From Actinomycetota bacterium (lineage in GTDB: Bacteria; Actinomycetota; Acidimicrobiia; Acidimicrobiales; Palsa-688): a stretch of DNA of 64,000 bases. This document shows, in pieces, positions 36,765 to 47,889 of the stretch; within the stretch, counting starts at the first letter, position 1; every line of letters starts with the position of its first letter. A program made the position numbers and the translations under genes. The notes beneath the pieces are model-generated. The model saw only the letters and a program-made list of their open reading frames with translations, had not been told where the DNA came from and searched no databases. The stretch spans positions 105,100-169,099 of the forward strand of contig JAJPKN010000048.1 of the NCBI GenBank assembly GCA_021323695.1, written 5' to 3'.

Positions 36765-36844
36765 GCAGGCAGCACCCGGTAACCCACGGCCCGCACCGTC
36801 CCTACGCCGGCAGCACCCGGTAACCCACGCCCCGCACCGTCTCT
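36763..36844. repeat. 41-bp tandem duplication between regulator and kinase genes
   Basis: Segments 36763-36803 and 36804-36844 match at 38 of 41 positions. The duplicated unit contains the last codons of the response regulator (ending VGYRVLPA). Because 41 is not a multiple of three, the second copy no longer reads through; in the downstream copy the same frame would have ended VGYRVLPAWP and its TGA would have overlapped the kinase start. Confidence 0.92.
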
Positions 36845-37470
36845 ATGCGAGCATGGGCCGAGGCCAGCTTCGCCCGGATACGGGCCACGTGGACGTCGAT
36901 CGTGTTGGAGCCGACCGCGTCGGCCTCTTCGTCCCAGACATGCAGGGCAATGCTACGGCGCTGCACCACGGCCGGCGAGCGCCGCAGGAGCAGCTCCAGG
37001 ATGGACTGCTCGGTGGCCGTGAGCACCAACAGCTCGGAGCCGACCCTGACCTCCCTCGTCGCCGGGTCGTACTCGATGTCGCCCACGGCCAGGCGAGGAG
37101 CCTGCAAGGCCGGTGAGCGGCGCTGCAACGCCCGCAGGCGGGCCAGCAGCTCACCGAAGTCGAACGGCTTGACCAGGTAGTCGTCCGCCCCTTCGTCCAA
37201 GCCCAGGATCCGGTCCGAGGCCGCGTCCCGAGCAGTCAACATGAGCACCGGCACAGCCAGGCGGCGTGCCCGCACGGCACGGACCACGTCCAGGCCGGAC
37301 AGCTTGGGCATGCGCCAGTCGACCACCGCCACCTCGTACTCGTAGGCGCGCAGGAAGCCCAGGGCCTGTTCCCCGTCTGCCACCGCGTCGACCACGTAAC
37401 CGTGCTCTTCCAGGCCCCTCTCCAGGACCGACCTCAACGCGGCGTCGTCCTCGGCCACCAGCGCTCGCAC
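36802..37470 (-). CDS. OmpR/PhoB-family response regulator
   Basis: 222 residues. Receiver domain with phospho-acceptor D51 (VVDWRMP), acidic pair EDD at 7-9 and switch K in YLVKPFDFGELLARL; then a winged-helix DNA-binding domain ending IDVHVARIRAKL...TVRGVGYRVLPA. GTG 37470. Forms a pair with the kinase encoded next. Target genes are unknown; direct repeats of the type recognised by this family occur at 63675 but no link is shown. The 3' end lies within the 41-bp duplication. Confidence 0.94.
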   Translation of the reverse strand: MRALVAEDDAALRSVLERGLEEHGYVVDAVADGEQALGFLRAYEYEVAVVDWRMPKLSGLDVVRAVRARRLAVPVLMLTARDAASDRILGLDEGADDYLVKPFDFGELLARLRALQRRSPALQAPRLAVGDIEYDPATREVRVGSELLVLTATEQSILELLLRRSPAVVQRRSIALHVWDEEADAVGSNTIDVHVARIRAKLASAHARIETVRGVGYRVLPA

Positions 37471-37591
37471 AGGACCATCTCTACACCCTGGGCATGAAGC
37501 TCACATGACGGGCCAGCGGCCCCCGCCCCGCCGGCCGGGGCCAAAGCCGCCCTGGGCTCAGCCAGCCTGGGTGCCCAGCTGGCCGAGGGGC

Positions 37592-39676
37592 TCAGCCGGT
37601 AGAGGGATGGGTGGGGGTGGTGCCGCCGGGCCCCAGGATGTCGAAGCCGTCTGGCTGGTTGAGGAACCCAGGACCGGTACCGGGGGCACCGGTGTGGCCG
37701 TACTGCCAGACGGTCGCGCCGGTGGACGGGTCGATGGCCAGGACCCGGTCGTTGTAGTCGTCGTTCAGCATGAACACCCCCGAGGGCAACATCTCCACCA
37801 ATGAGGGGTGGTCGAGCTCCCCCGGGCCGGAGGACGGTTGGTAACGGTATAGCACCTGGCCCGCCCGGTTGAACTCGACTATCGCCCCGGGGCTCACGTA
37901 GTCGGCGATGAGGTAACGGTCCGGGCCTATCTGCTGGGGGTCCGATGGGTACCCGATGGGGACCTGGGCCGCCCAGACCAAGCGGCCGCTCAGGGTGTAC
38001 TCGTCCACCCAGCTGCCATTTATCTCTGACACCAAGATGTCACCGTTGGGCAGCGGGGTGTCGCCGTTGGGCGACCCGAGCCCGGTCGGAGGGTTGTGGG
38101 CGCAGCTGCCTACGGTCCCGATCTGGTGAACGACCGTCTTGGTCGCCGGGTCGATCAAAAGGACCCGGCAGTTCATCGGGTCGGCCACCGTGATGTCGCC
38201 GTTGCGCAAAAGGTAGGCGTCGTCAGGGTTGTCCAAGTAGCCCGGGGCGGAACCGGGCACGCGGGGGTGGCCATAGGAGAACACCAGCCGGCCAGAAGGG
38301 TAGGCGATCTCGACTATGGTGTCGTTCTCTTCCTGGTTGGAGATGATGGCCGTCCCGTGCCGGACGAAAAAGGCGTCGTCGGGGAAATAAAACCCGCCCG
38401 GTGGCGCAGCCGTCGCCTTCGAGGGGTACGTCCAGGTCACCTGGCCCGAGCTGTCCAAGAGCAGCAAGCGGTCGTTGCCGCGGTCGGCTATCAGCAGCTT
38501 GTCGCCGTAAAAGGGCGAGCCGGCACCGGCTGTCCCCGCAGTGCCAAAGGCCCGGTCGGGCCGCACGAACTGGGCCCCCGCCACCGGCACCCCGCCGGTG
38601 GCCTCCCCTCCCACCAGGTAGAGCTTCCCTCCGCTGGTCGCCGCTCCGGCGTGCGCCACCGCCAAGGGCAGGGTGCCGGCGACCAAGGCCCGGCCCATGG
38701 CGGGGTCAAAGGCGTACACCCGGTTGGTAGGCCGCCCGGCCCCGCTCAGGCCGCCGGCAATGTAGGCCGTCCCCCCCAGCACCCCAGCCGACGCGCCCGA
38801 AACCGCCAGCGCCAGGCGCCCGATGACCTTGGCGGTGCCCCGGGCGGGGTCGACGACCTGGACGGCGGCAGTGGGCTGGCCATCTGCCGTCTGGCCCCCG
38901 AACACGTAGATGAGGCCGCCAACGGCGGCCACCGCCGGGTAACGCACCGGCACGGGCAAGGTCGCCACCGCCCGGTAGTGCACACCGTCGACAGTGGCCA
39001 GCACCTGGGGGACCAGCGCCCGGCCGTTGTAGCCCCCCACCAGGTAGGCCACGTCCCCCACGCTCACGGCGGCGGCATCGGCCCGCGGGCCGGGCAATGG
39101 CCCCGAGGCCCGGGCCTTGCCCTGGGCGGATATGACCTGGACTTGCGACGTGGGCGCCGCACTGCCCCCGCCGAACACAAAGGCCCGGTCGCCCACCTGG
39201 GTGTACGCAGCGTCGTGCAAGCCCGACGACAGGGCCCCGACCAGGGACAAGGCCCCGTTGGCGGTGGCCAGCCGGTAGGTCCCCGAGGCCGAAGCACCGT
39301 TCGACGTCATCCCGCCGGCCACGAGCAAGGAACCCGGGCCGCCCAGCGCCACCACCACCTCCCGGCTGACCGGCGCCTGCAGTTGCCAGGGGAACAACCC
39401 GGCTTCGACCGCCGGGATGGCTGGGCGCGCCAGGCGCACGGCAGCACGGGCCTGGGCGGCCCGGGGCGGCAGGGCCTTGGGTGCGCGGGCGCGGGCCTGG
39501 CCCCCCGGGACGGCCAGGGCGGCCACCAGGCCCGCCCCGGCCAACACCACCGCCACCCCCACCAGGACGCTCCGCTGGCCGGCTGCGAGAGCGTGCCTCC
39601 TGGGGCCCCCGGGAGGGCCGGGGCGGGCCCGGGCCGGGCGCGACCTACCGGGCAAGACGCTGTGCTGGTACCCCAC
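37592..39676 (-). CDS. Membrane-anchored Kelch / NHL-like propeller protein
   Basis: 694 residues. Hydrophobic anchor or signal about 36-58. Residues about 95-390 contain Kelch-like repeats (VGDRAFVFGGG, VGDVAYLVGGYN, GGLIYVFGGQT, GGTAYIAGGLS, GGKLYLVGGEA). The second half (about 400-690) shows NHL/PQQ-type repeats (LLIADRGNDRLLLLDSSGQVTWTYP, NGDITVADPMNCRVLLIDP, PSGVFMLNDDYNDRVLAIDP), seen in many actinobacterial surface proteins. GTG 39676. Two propellers in one exported protein suggest a binding role on the cell surface. Enzyme activity not evident. Confidence 0.85.
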   Translation of the reverse strand: MGYQHSVLPGRSRPARARPGPPGGPRRHALAAGQRSVLVGVAVVLAGAGLVAALAVPGGQARARAPKALPPRAAQARAAVRLARPAIPAVEAGLFPWQLQAPVSREVVVALGGPGSLLVAGGMTSNGASASGTYRLATANGALSLVGALSSGLHDAAYTQVGDRAFVFGGGSAAPTSQVQVISAQGKARASGPLPGPRADAAAVSVGDVAYLVGGYNGRALVPQVLATVDGVHYRAVATLPVPVRYPAVAAVGGLIYVFGGQTADGQPTAAVQVVDPARGTAKVIGRLALAVSGASAGVLGGTAYIAGGLSGAGRPTNRVYAFDPAMGRALVAGTLPLAVAHAGAATSGGKLYLVGGEATGGVPVAGAQFVRPDRAFGTAGTAGAGSPFYGDKLLIADRGNDRLLLLDSSGQVTWTYPSKATAAPPGGFYFPDDAFFVRHGTAIISNQEENDTIVEIAYPSGRLVFSYGHPRVPGSAPGYLDNPDDAYLLRNGDITVADPMNCRVLLIDPATKTVVHQIGTVGSCAHNPPTGLGSPNGDTPLPNGDILVSEINGSWVDEYTLSGRLVWAAQVPIGYPSDPQQIGPDRYLIADYVSPGAIVEFNRAGQVLYRYQPSSGPGELDHPSLVEMLPSGVFMLNDDYNDRVLAIDPSTGATVWQYGHTGAPGTGPGFLNQPDGFDILGPGGTTPTHPSTG

Positions 39677-39883
39677 CCTCCCGACGTTACAGGCACCAGC
39701 ATTACGAAATGGTGAACCACCGCCCCGCCTGCCCGGGCCAGCCCCTTAGGGCGGGTACGTGCCGCCCTCGGAGCGGCCAGCCCAGGTAGGGCGCACACCC
39801 GTCCTCAGGCTGTCCTAAAGTGGGCCATAGCCGTGCGTGCTCCGGGTGCAAGGTCCCTGGCAAGGGCGCGCTCGCGGGCCAGC

Positions 39884-39970
39884 GTTGCTCCCGCCGGGGG
39901 TTGCTCGCCGGGACGTGCTCGCCGAGGGCGTGCTCGCCGGGGGCTTGCCATCCTCTCGGGGGCTTGCCAC
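39884..39970. repeat. Imperfect ~14-15 bp tandem repeats in a 400-bp gap
   Basis: Several near-copies of GTGCTCGCCGGGGGC and GTTGCTCGCCGGG, then CTCGGGGGCTTGCCAY twice. The remaining part of 39677-40080 holds no gene that I can support, apart from the iron-operon promoter at its right end. Confidence 0.75.
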
Positions 39971-40045
39971 GCGGATGTTGCTCGGCCGGCCCGGCCACCG
40001 CCCAGCGCAACCGCACCGTAGGGCACCGGGCCGGAGGCCCCGGCC

Positions 40046-40108
40046 TTGACAGTCAGCCAGTACCTGCCTAACTTCTAGGGGTGAGCAGAATATTAGGTAA
40101 CCCTAATA
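40046..40108 (+). promoter_or_regulatory. Leaderless promoter and palindromic metal-type operator of the iron importer
   Basis: TTGACA (40046-40051), 17-bp spacer, TAACTT (40069-40074); the expected +1 is the G of the GTG start at 40081. Ten bases into the gene lies TATTAGG-taac-CCTAATA (40091-40108), with perfect 7-bp arms. TTAGG/CCTAA half sites are those of DtxR/IdeR-MntR-type repressors, though the spacing differs from the 19-bp IdeR box. Bound here it would block early elongation. Confidence 0.75.
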
Positions 40109-41160
40109 CAGGCCACAGCAGCTCAGAGGGGCCGAGGAGGGCTGGTGTCGGCATAGTCGCGGTGCTGGCGCCGGTCGTGGTGGCGGCAGCCGCGCTCAGC
40201 GGTTGTGGCGCGGGAGGCACAAGGGGGCAGGCTCCCATCACGCTGTACAACGGCCAGCACCCCCAGCTCACCCAAGCCCTGGTCAAGGCATTCGAGGCCC
40301 AGACCGGCATCCCGGTCAAGGTGCGCAGCGACGACGGCATCGTGCTGGCCGACGAGATCCTCCAAGAAGGGCCCCGCTCCCCAGCCGACGCCTACCTGAC
40401 GGAGAACTCGCCCGAGCTCATGCTCCTGTCCCAGCACCACCTGCTGGCACGCCTGCCGGCGTCGGTCATGGGCCAGGTCCCCCGCCGTTACAGTTCGCCC
40501 ACCGCCAACTGGGTCGGGGTTGCCCTGCGGGTCGACGCCCTCGCCTACAACCCGTCCCGGGTCGCCCGCCGCTCGCTCCCCGCCCACCTCCTGCAGCTGG
40601 GCCAGCCGGCCTGGAGGGGCAAGGTCGCGATCGCGCCAACCGACTCGGACTTCGTCCCCCTGGTGGGGGCGGTCATCGCCCGCTACGGGCAGGCAACGGC
40701 CCGCCGCTGGCTGGAGGGCCTCAAGGCGAACGCGGCCTTGTACCCAGACGACGAGTCCGTGGTGGCCGCGGTCAACCGGGGCACAGAAGCCGTCGGCCTG
40801 GTCAACCAGTACTACTGGTACCGGCTGCGCCTGGACCTCGGGCCGGCGGCCACGCACAGCCGCCTGTGGTACTTCCCTGGACGCGACATCGGAGGCATCG
40901 AGAACATCTCGGGGGCGGCCGTGCTGGCGTCGTCCCACCACCGGGCGGAGGCACAGCGCTTCGTGGCCTTCTTGGTCTCGGCCGCCGCCCAGCACATCTT
41001 GGCCGCCAGCGACGACTTCGAGTACCCGGCCCGGCCGGGGGTGGCCCCCAACCCCGCCCTGCCCCCCCTGGCCGCCCTAAGGCCGGCAGTGCTGAGCGTG
41101 GTACGCCTGGGCGACGACCTGCCCGCGGCCTCGCTCCTCCAGCAAGTGGGGCTCACCTAA
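40081..41160 (+). CDS. Iron(III)-type ABC transporter, substrate-binding lipoprotein
   Basis: 359 residues. Lipoprotein signal with lipobox ALSGC (C42), then a type-2 periplasmic binding fold related to FutA/AfuA/FbpA: ITLYNGQHPQLTQALVKAFEAQTGIPVKV start, TENSPELMLLSQHHLL, and the iron-tyrosine region VNQYYWYRLRLDLG. The N-terminal region before the membrane segment is unusually long because it is encoded by the operator palindrome. First gene of a three-gene importer; the permease starts on the base after its stop. Confidence 0.9.
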   Translation: MSRILGNPNTGHSSSEGPRRAGVGIVAVLAPVVVAAAALSGCGAGGTRGQAPITLYNGQHPQLTQALVKAFEAQTGIPVKVRSDDGIVLADEILQEGPRSPADAYLTENSPELMLLSQHHLLARLPASVMGQVPRRYSSPTANWVGVALRVDALAYNPSRVARRSLPAHLLQLGQPAWRGKVAIAPTDSDFVPLVGAVIARYGQATARRWLEGLKANAALYPDDESVVAAVNRGTEAVGLVNQYYWYRLRLDLGPAATHSRLWYFPGRDIGGIENISGAAVLASSHHRAEAQRFVAFLVSAAAQHILAASDDFEYPARPGVAPNPALPPLAALRPAVLSVVRLGDDLPAASLLQQVGLT

Positions 41161-42765
41161 GTGGCGACCACGGCTACCACCGGCGCCGCCCGGCCACTGG
41201 CGGCCCTCGCCCGGCGCCACCGTCCCCCCTGGCTCTTGGCCACTACCAGCGGGCTCGTGGTGGCTTTCACCCTCAGCCCCCTGGGCTTGGTCATCGCCCA
41301 GGCGGCCCAGGCCGGCTGGGGCCAAGTGTGGCCGGTCATCGACCGGGGCTTCGTGGCCACGCTGCTTTGGAACTCGCTGCGCCTGGCCCTGGTCGTGACC
41401 GCCTTCTGCGCCGTGATCGGCACGGGTGCGGCCTGGCTGACCGAGCGCACCGCCCTGCCCGGGCGCAGGGCATGGGCCGTGGCGCTGCTCGTGCCCATCG
41501 TCCTGCCCGACTTCGTGCTGGCTTGGACCTGGTCGTCGGTCTTCCCCGCCGTCCACGGGTACCTGGGCGCGGTCTTGGTCATGACCCTGCACCTTTACCC
41601 GTTGGTCTACCTGCCCATGGCCGGGGCGTTCCGGGCCGCCGACCCAGGCCAGGAGGAGGCGGCCCGCAGCCTCGGGTTGTCCAAGTGGCAGGCCTGGCTG
41701 CGGGTCAGCGTGCGCCAGGCCCGGCCCACGCTCCTGGGCGGTTGCCTGCTCGTGTCCCTGGCCCTGCTCGGCTACTACGGCGGGTTCGAGGACCTGCGCT
41801 ACCAGACCTTCACCACCGCCATATTCGGCGAGCTGCAAACCCAGTTCGCCCCGGCCGTGGCCTCCTCGCTCTCCCTGGTGCTGGTGGCGGTCTCAGCCCT
41901 GGTGCTCTTCGGCGAGGCCGCCTTCCGCGAACGGGGGCGCTCGCAGCGCACCGGCCCCGGCGCTCAGCGCGCCCAGCGCCTGTTGCCCCTGGGCAAGGCC
42001 CGCGGGCCTGCCTTGGCGGGGGCGGGCGCCGTGGTGCTGGCGGCCCTCGGCTTCCCCGTCGCCACCCTGGCCTACTGGATGGTAGCGGGCGGCTCGGCTG
42101 GCCTTCCGGCTGCGGTCCCCCTGGCCTCCGCCGCCCTCTACAGCGCCCTGTACAGTGCCCTGGGGGCAGCGGTAGCCACCGCCTTGGCGCTGCCAGTGGC
42201 GTTGCTGGCCACCCGTCACCCAAAGCGCTGGTCGGTGGCCTTGGAACGGTCCACCTTTGTGGCCCAGGCCGTCCCCGGCGTGGTGGTGGCCCTGGCCCTG
42301 GTCTACCTGGCCAGCCATTACCTCAGCTTTGCCTACCAGAGCCCCGAGCTGCTGGTGGCCGCATATGCGGCCATGTTCTTCCCTCTCGGCCTGGTGGCGC
42401 TCCGGCCCTCGGTGGCCCGGGCCAGCGTGCGGCTCGAAGAGGTGGGGCGTTCGCTCGGCTGCGGCCCCCTGGCCGTGCGCCTACGGGTCACCCTGCCTCT
42501 GCTGGCACCGGGCCTGGCGGCCGCCTTTTGCTTCGTGTTCCTCTCGGCGGCCACCGAGCTCACCGCCACCTTGCTGCTGGTGCCGACCGGGGTGCAGACC
42601 CTGGCCACCCAGTTCTGGGCCTATGCCGAACAGGGGGCCTCGTTCGGCGCGGCCGCCCCCTACGGGGCCATCATGGTCCTGATGTCGGCCGTGCCCGCCT
42701 ACCTCCTGGCCCGGTGGTACGACCGGGGCCAGGCTCGGGCTGCCCTGGTGGGAGGAGCAGGGTGA
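41161..42765 (+). CDS. Iron(III)-type ABC transporter, permease
   Basis: 534-residue permease made of two fused six-helix units, as in FbpB/SfuB. Two EAA loops are seen (EEAARSLGLSKWQAWLRVSVRQARPTLLGG and LEEVGRSLGCGPLAVRLRVTLPLLAPGL), which contact the ATPase. GTG 41161 follows the stop of the binding protein without a gap. The C-terminus overlaps the ATPase start by four bases (GTGA). Substrate taken from the binding protein: ferric iron, by family. Confidence 0.92.
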   Translation: MATTATTGAARPLAALARRHRPPWLLATTSGLVVAFTLSPLGLVIAQAAQAGWGQVWPVIDRGFVATLLWNSLRLALVVTAFCAVIGTGAAWLTERTALPGRRAWAVALLVPIVLPDFVLAWTWSSVFPAVHGYLGAVLVMTLHLYPLVYLPMAGAFRAADPGQEEAARSLGLSKWQAWLRVSVRQARPTLLGGCLLVSLALLGYYGGFEDLRYQTFTTAIFGELQTQFAPAVASSLSLVLVAVSALVLFGEAAFRERGRSQRTGPGAQRAQRLLPLGKARGPALAGAGAVVLAALGFPVATLAYWMVAGGSAGLPAAVPLASAALYSALYSALGAAVATALALPVALLATRHPKRWSVALERSTFVAQAVPGVVVALALVYLASHYLSFAYQSPELLVAAYAAMFFPLGLVALRPSVARASVRLEEVGRSLGCGPLAVRLRVTLPLLAPGLAAAFCFVFLSAATELTATLLLVPTGVQTLATQFWAYAEQGASFGAAAPYGAIMVLMSAVPAYLLARWYDRGQARAALVGGAG

Positions 42766-43811
42766 GCGCCATCTCCTGCCGGGGGGTGTCCAAGTCGTTC
42801 GGGGGGGCCGCCGTCCTGGACGGCCTCGACCTGGAGGTGCCCGAAGGGGCGGTCGTCACCGTGCTGGGCCAGTCGGGCAGCGGCAAGACCACGCTGCTGC
42901 GGCTCATCGCCGGCTTCGAGCGCCCCGGCCAGGGGACGATAGAGATAGCCGGGGAGGTAGTGGACTCGCCCCGTCGCTACGTCCCCCCCGAAAGGCGCCG
43001 GGTCGGCTATGTCACCCAGGAGGGCAACCTTTTCCCCCACCTGGACGTGGCCAAGAACGTGGCCTTCGGGATGCCCCGCGCCCAGCGGTCCTCAGCCCGG
43101 GTGCAGGAACTGCTAGAGCTGGTAGGGCTCGGGGACCTGGGCAAGAGGTACCCTCACCAGCTCTCAGGTGGCCAGCAACAGCGGGTGGCCTTGGCCCGCG
43201 CCCTGGCCCACCAGCCGAGGGTGGTGCTGCTCGACGAGCCCTTCTCCTCCTTGGACGCCGGGCTACGGGCGGCCCTGCGCTACGACGTGGCCCGGATCCT
43301 GCGGGCCCGGCGGGCGACCACGGTGCTGGTGACCCACGACCAGGAAGAGGCGCTGTCAGTGGCGGACCTGGTGGGCATCATCAGCGAGGGACGCATCCGC
43401 CAGTTCGCTACCCCCGAGTCCCTCTACAGCCAGCCGGTGGACCTGACGGTGGCCCAGTTCCTGGGCGAGGCGAACATCGTGGCCGGCACGGCCGACGGCT
43501 CGACAGTGGAGACGGTGCTGGGGCGCCTGGAGCTGGCAGGCACCAGTCGGCCGCTCAAAGGGCCCAGCCGGGCCCTCGTCCGGCCCGAGCAGCTCTCCCT
43601 CCTGGCGGCCGGCAACGGCCAGGGCCCCGCGGGTGCCCCCCGGGGGCGGGTCACGCACCGGGAGTTCTACGGCCACGACTGTGCCCTGGTGGTCGACTTG
43701 GACGGGGCCAGCCAGCAGGTGCGGGTGCGCTGCCCGGGCCAGCCGCCGGTCGAGGTGGGCGAGACGGTGGCCGTGGTGGCCCGGGGCCCGGTCCTCGCCT
43801 GGCCGGCCTGA
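42762..43811 (+). CDS. Iron(III)-type ABC transporter, ATPase
   Basis: 349 residues. Walker [11 protein letters not shown]-loop [13 protein letters not shown], signature [15 protein letters not shown], Walker [13 protein letters not shown], switch [13 protein letters not shown], plus a C-terminal regulatory OB-like part of the FbpC/PotA type (residues about 240-349). GTG 42762 overlaps the permease stop. Completes the importer operon controlled by the promoter and palindrome at 40046-40108. Confidence 0.94.
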   Translation: MSAISCRGVSKSFGGAAVLDGLDLEVPEGAVVTVLGQSGSGKTTLLRLIAGFERPGQGTIEIAGEVVDSPRRYVPPERRRVGYVTQEGNLFPHLDVAKNVAFGMPRAQRSSARVQELLELVGLGDLGKRYPHQLSGGQQQRVALARALAHQPRVVLLDEPFSSLDAGLRAALRYDVARILRARRATTVLVTHDQEEALSVADLVGIISEGRIRQFATPESLYSQPVDLTVAQFLGEANIVAGTADGSTVETVLGRLELAGTSRPLKGPSRALVRPEQLSLLAAGNGQGPAGAPRGRVTHREFYGHDCALVVDLDGASQQVRVRCPGQPPVEVGETVAVVARGPVLAWPA

Positions 43812-43830
43812 GGCCAGGGCTGAGCCCGGC

Positions 43831-46234
<2,404 letters not shown>

Positions 46235-46317
46235 TTGCCACCTCGCGGGGCCGTCAATGGTTGGGCCGTCACTTGCCTGTAGCTCCCTCACCTGCCTGTC
46301 AGTTCCTGCAGCCAGTG

Positions 46318-46337
46318 TAGCGTTGCAGTTCACGCTA
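46318..46337 (-). promoter_or_regulatory. Candidate TetR operator
   Basis: TAGCGTTGCAGTTCACGCTA has perfect 6-bp arms (TAGCGT/ACGCTA) and an 8-bp centre. A weak -10 (TACACT on the minus strand) overlaps it. Confidence 0.55.
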
Positions 46338-46441
46338 TCTTGCGTCGTGCGCAAAAAAGCCTCGGACCTGGTGCTCCAGGTAGGCCCAGGCCTCCGCAGG
46401 GCACCACCCACCGAGGTCGTTGCCAACCGCGGCGCGAGCGC

Positions 46442-47248
46442 CTACGCGGCCGGCGCTGCCCCGGTGCCCGGTCCTGCGCCGGTCCCCGGCGCCTGCAGGC
46501 GGGCGAACCCGGGCGTCCACCACCCTCGGCCCTCCGGGGTGACGACCTGGGACTCGTAGCCGGCCAGGCCTGCCAGCCATGCGGGTGCCTTGGCCCCCAT
46601 GGCCAGGGCCGCCGTCGCATAGGCGTCCGCAGAGGTGAGGTCGGGGCCGACCACCGTCACCGCTGCCAGGTCAGCCGCCGGCTGGCCGGTGAAGGGGTCG
46701 AGCACGTGCTGGCCCCGTTCGTAGGTGCCCGAGGTGGCCACCGCGCCCTCGGGTACGCACAGCACGGCGCTGTAGGCCTGCCGGGCGTGGGGGTGACGGA
46801 CGGCCACCGTCCAGCACGGCTGGCCCGGCGGGGCCCCTCGCAGGCGGATGTCCCCGCCCCCGTCGACGACATGGTCGGCCAGGCCGTGGTCGACCAGGAT
46901 GTCGGAGGCCCGGTCGACCGACCAGCCCTTTACCACCCCGCTCGGGTCGAAGCGCCCGCTCGCCCAGGCGTCGAAGTACCCGCCCGTCGCCCGGCTGAGG
47001 CGGCTGCACAAGGCCAGGACGTGGGCCAGCTCGGGGCTGCAGTCGCCCGCGCTCAGCTCGCCCCGGTCGAAGCGGTTGACCTCGCTGGCTGCCTTGTAGG
47101 GGCTGAAGGTCTCGTCCACCCAGTGGAGCCACTCCACCGCTTCACGCAGCGCGGCCTCGATGGCGAGCGCCGGCGCCCGGGTGTAGACGGCGAAGCTCAC
47201 CACCGTGCCCATCACGGCCTCTTGGTGGACCACCGGCCCGGGGTTCAC
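46442..47248 (-). CDS. apbE: FAD:protein FMN transferase (ApbE family)
   Basis: Covalently attaches FMN to a Thr of a partner flavoprotein outside the membrane. 268 residues with the family landmarks MGTVVSFAVY, DETFSPYKAASEVNRFDRG, GYFDAWASGRFDPSGVVKGWSVD, VVDGGGDIRLRG, SGTYERGQHVLDPFTGQPA and the metal-site TSADAYATAALAMG. A longer open frame exists upstream, but GTG 47248 after AGGGGGGC fits best. Its substrate is almost certainly the FMN-binding protein encoded just upstream. Confidence 0.92.
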   Translation of the reverse strand: MNPGPVVHQEAVMGTVVSFAVYTRAPALAIEAALREAVEWLHWVDETFSPYKAASEVNRFDRGELSAGDCSPELAHVLALCSRLSRATGGYFDAWASGRFDPSGVVKGWSVDRASDILVDHGLADHVVDGGGDIRLRGAPPGQPCWTVAVRHPHARQAYSAVLCVPEGAVATSGTYERGQHVLDPFTGQPAADLAAVTVVGPDLTSADAYATAALAMGAKAPAWLAGLAGYESQVVTPEGRGWWTPGFARLQAPGTGAGPGTGAAPAA

Positions 47249-47330
47249 TTGCTGCCCCCCTGACCGGCTTGGCGAACGGCGGGCGTGGGCCTCAGCTGCC
47301 CACCTCCTTGGCGACTGGGCGAAGCGTGCC

Positions 47331-47876
47331 TCACTTCCCCGCCGCCTGGAGCGCGGACTGCAGGGACTGGGCGAAGGCATCGCTGGTGAACGTGGCCCCG
47401 GTGACGGCATTGAAGTTGAGGCCCTGCGCCGCCAGGGCTTCTTGTTCCAAGATGGGCACCGCGTAGGAGTTGATCATCTGGGAGCGCGCGTCGGCGGCAC
47501 CGTTCTGGGGGACGGTGATGCTGACGATCCGGGAGCCCTGCATAGTCACTTCCACCTGGATGTCGCCATAGAAGTACTGCACCAGCTGGCCGACGAAGCT
47601 GCGCCGAGCCGGGGTCGTGGTGGGTGCCGAGGTTCCGGCTGCGGCTGGCGCCGAAGCCGCCGGGGCGGACCTGGTGGGTGCCGGGCCGGCCTTAGCGGTG
47701 GGCGCCGAGCCCGAAGTGGCCGGGCCTGCCTGCCCACCTTGAGCAGGGACAGGAGACGTCGTCCCCACCGGGCCCAGCACCACCCGGTGGGCGGTGGCCG
47801 GGCCCGAGGACTTGTAGCCGAGCAGGGCCACCAGGCCGGCGGCCGTACCCATGGTGGCGATCAAAGCACGTCGCAT
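47331..47876 (-). CDS. FMN-binding domain protein, flavinylation target
   Basis: 181 residues. N-terminal membrane anchor or signal (about 4-20), Ala/Thr/Pro-rich linker (about 30-92), then an FMN-binding domain (about 100-181). The covalent-FMN motif reads NAVTGATFTS: T159-G-A-T-F-T164, with T164 the expected attachment residue. ApbE encoded downstream would perform the transfer. The protein would carry electrons from the membrane reductase to an outside acceptor. Start ATG 47876. Confidence 0.92.
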   Translation of the reverse strand: MRRALIATMGTAAGLVALLGYKSSGPATAHRVVLGPVGTTSPVPAQGGQAGPATSGSAPTAKAGPAPTRSAPAASAPAAAGTSAPTTTPARRSFVGQLVQYFYGDIQVEVTMQGSRIVSITVPQNGAADARSQMINSYAVPILEQEALAAQGLNFNAVTGATFTSDAFAQSLQSALQAAGK

Positions 47877-47889
47877 GGCCCCAGCTACC

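Noticed and set aside
40203..42761. Long frame joined to the iron ABC ATPase (about 1200 residues in total)
   Set aside because: The first part overlaps the binding protein and permease in another frame; only the ATPase part has motifs.
46335..46430. Protein-like stretch on the minus strand between the TetR promoter and apbE
   Set aside because: It looks like a C-terminus (AEAWAYLEHQVRGFF), but has no start, no domain and overlaps the end of apbE in another frame.
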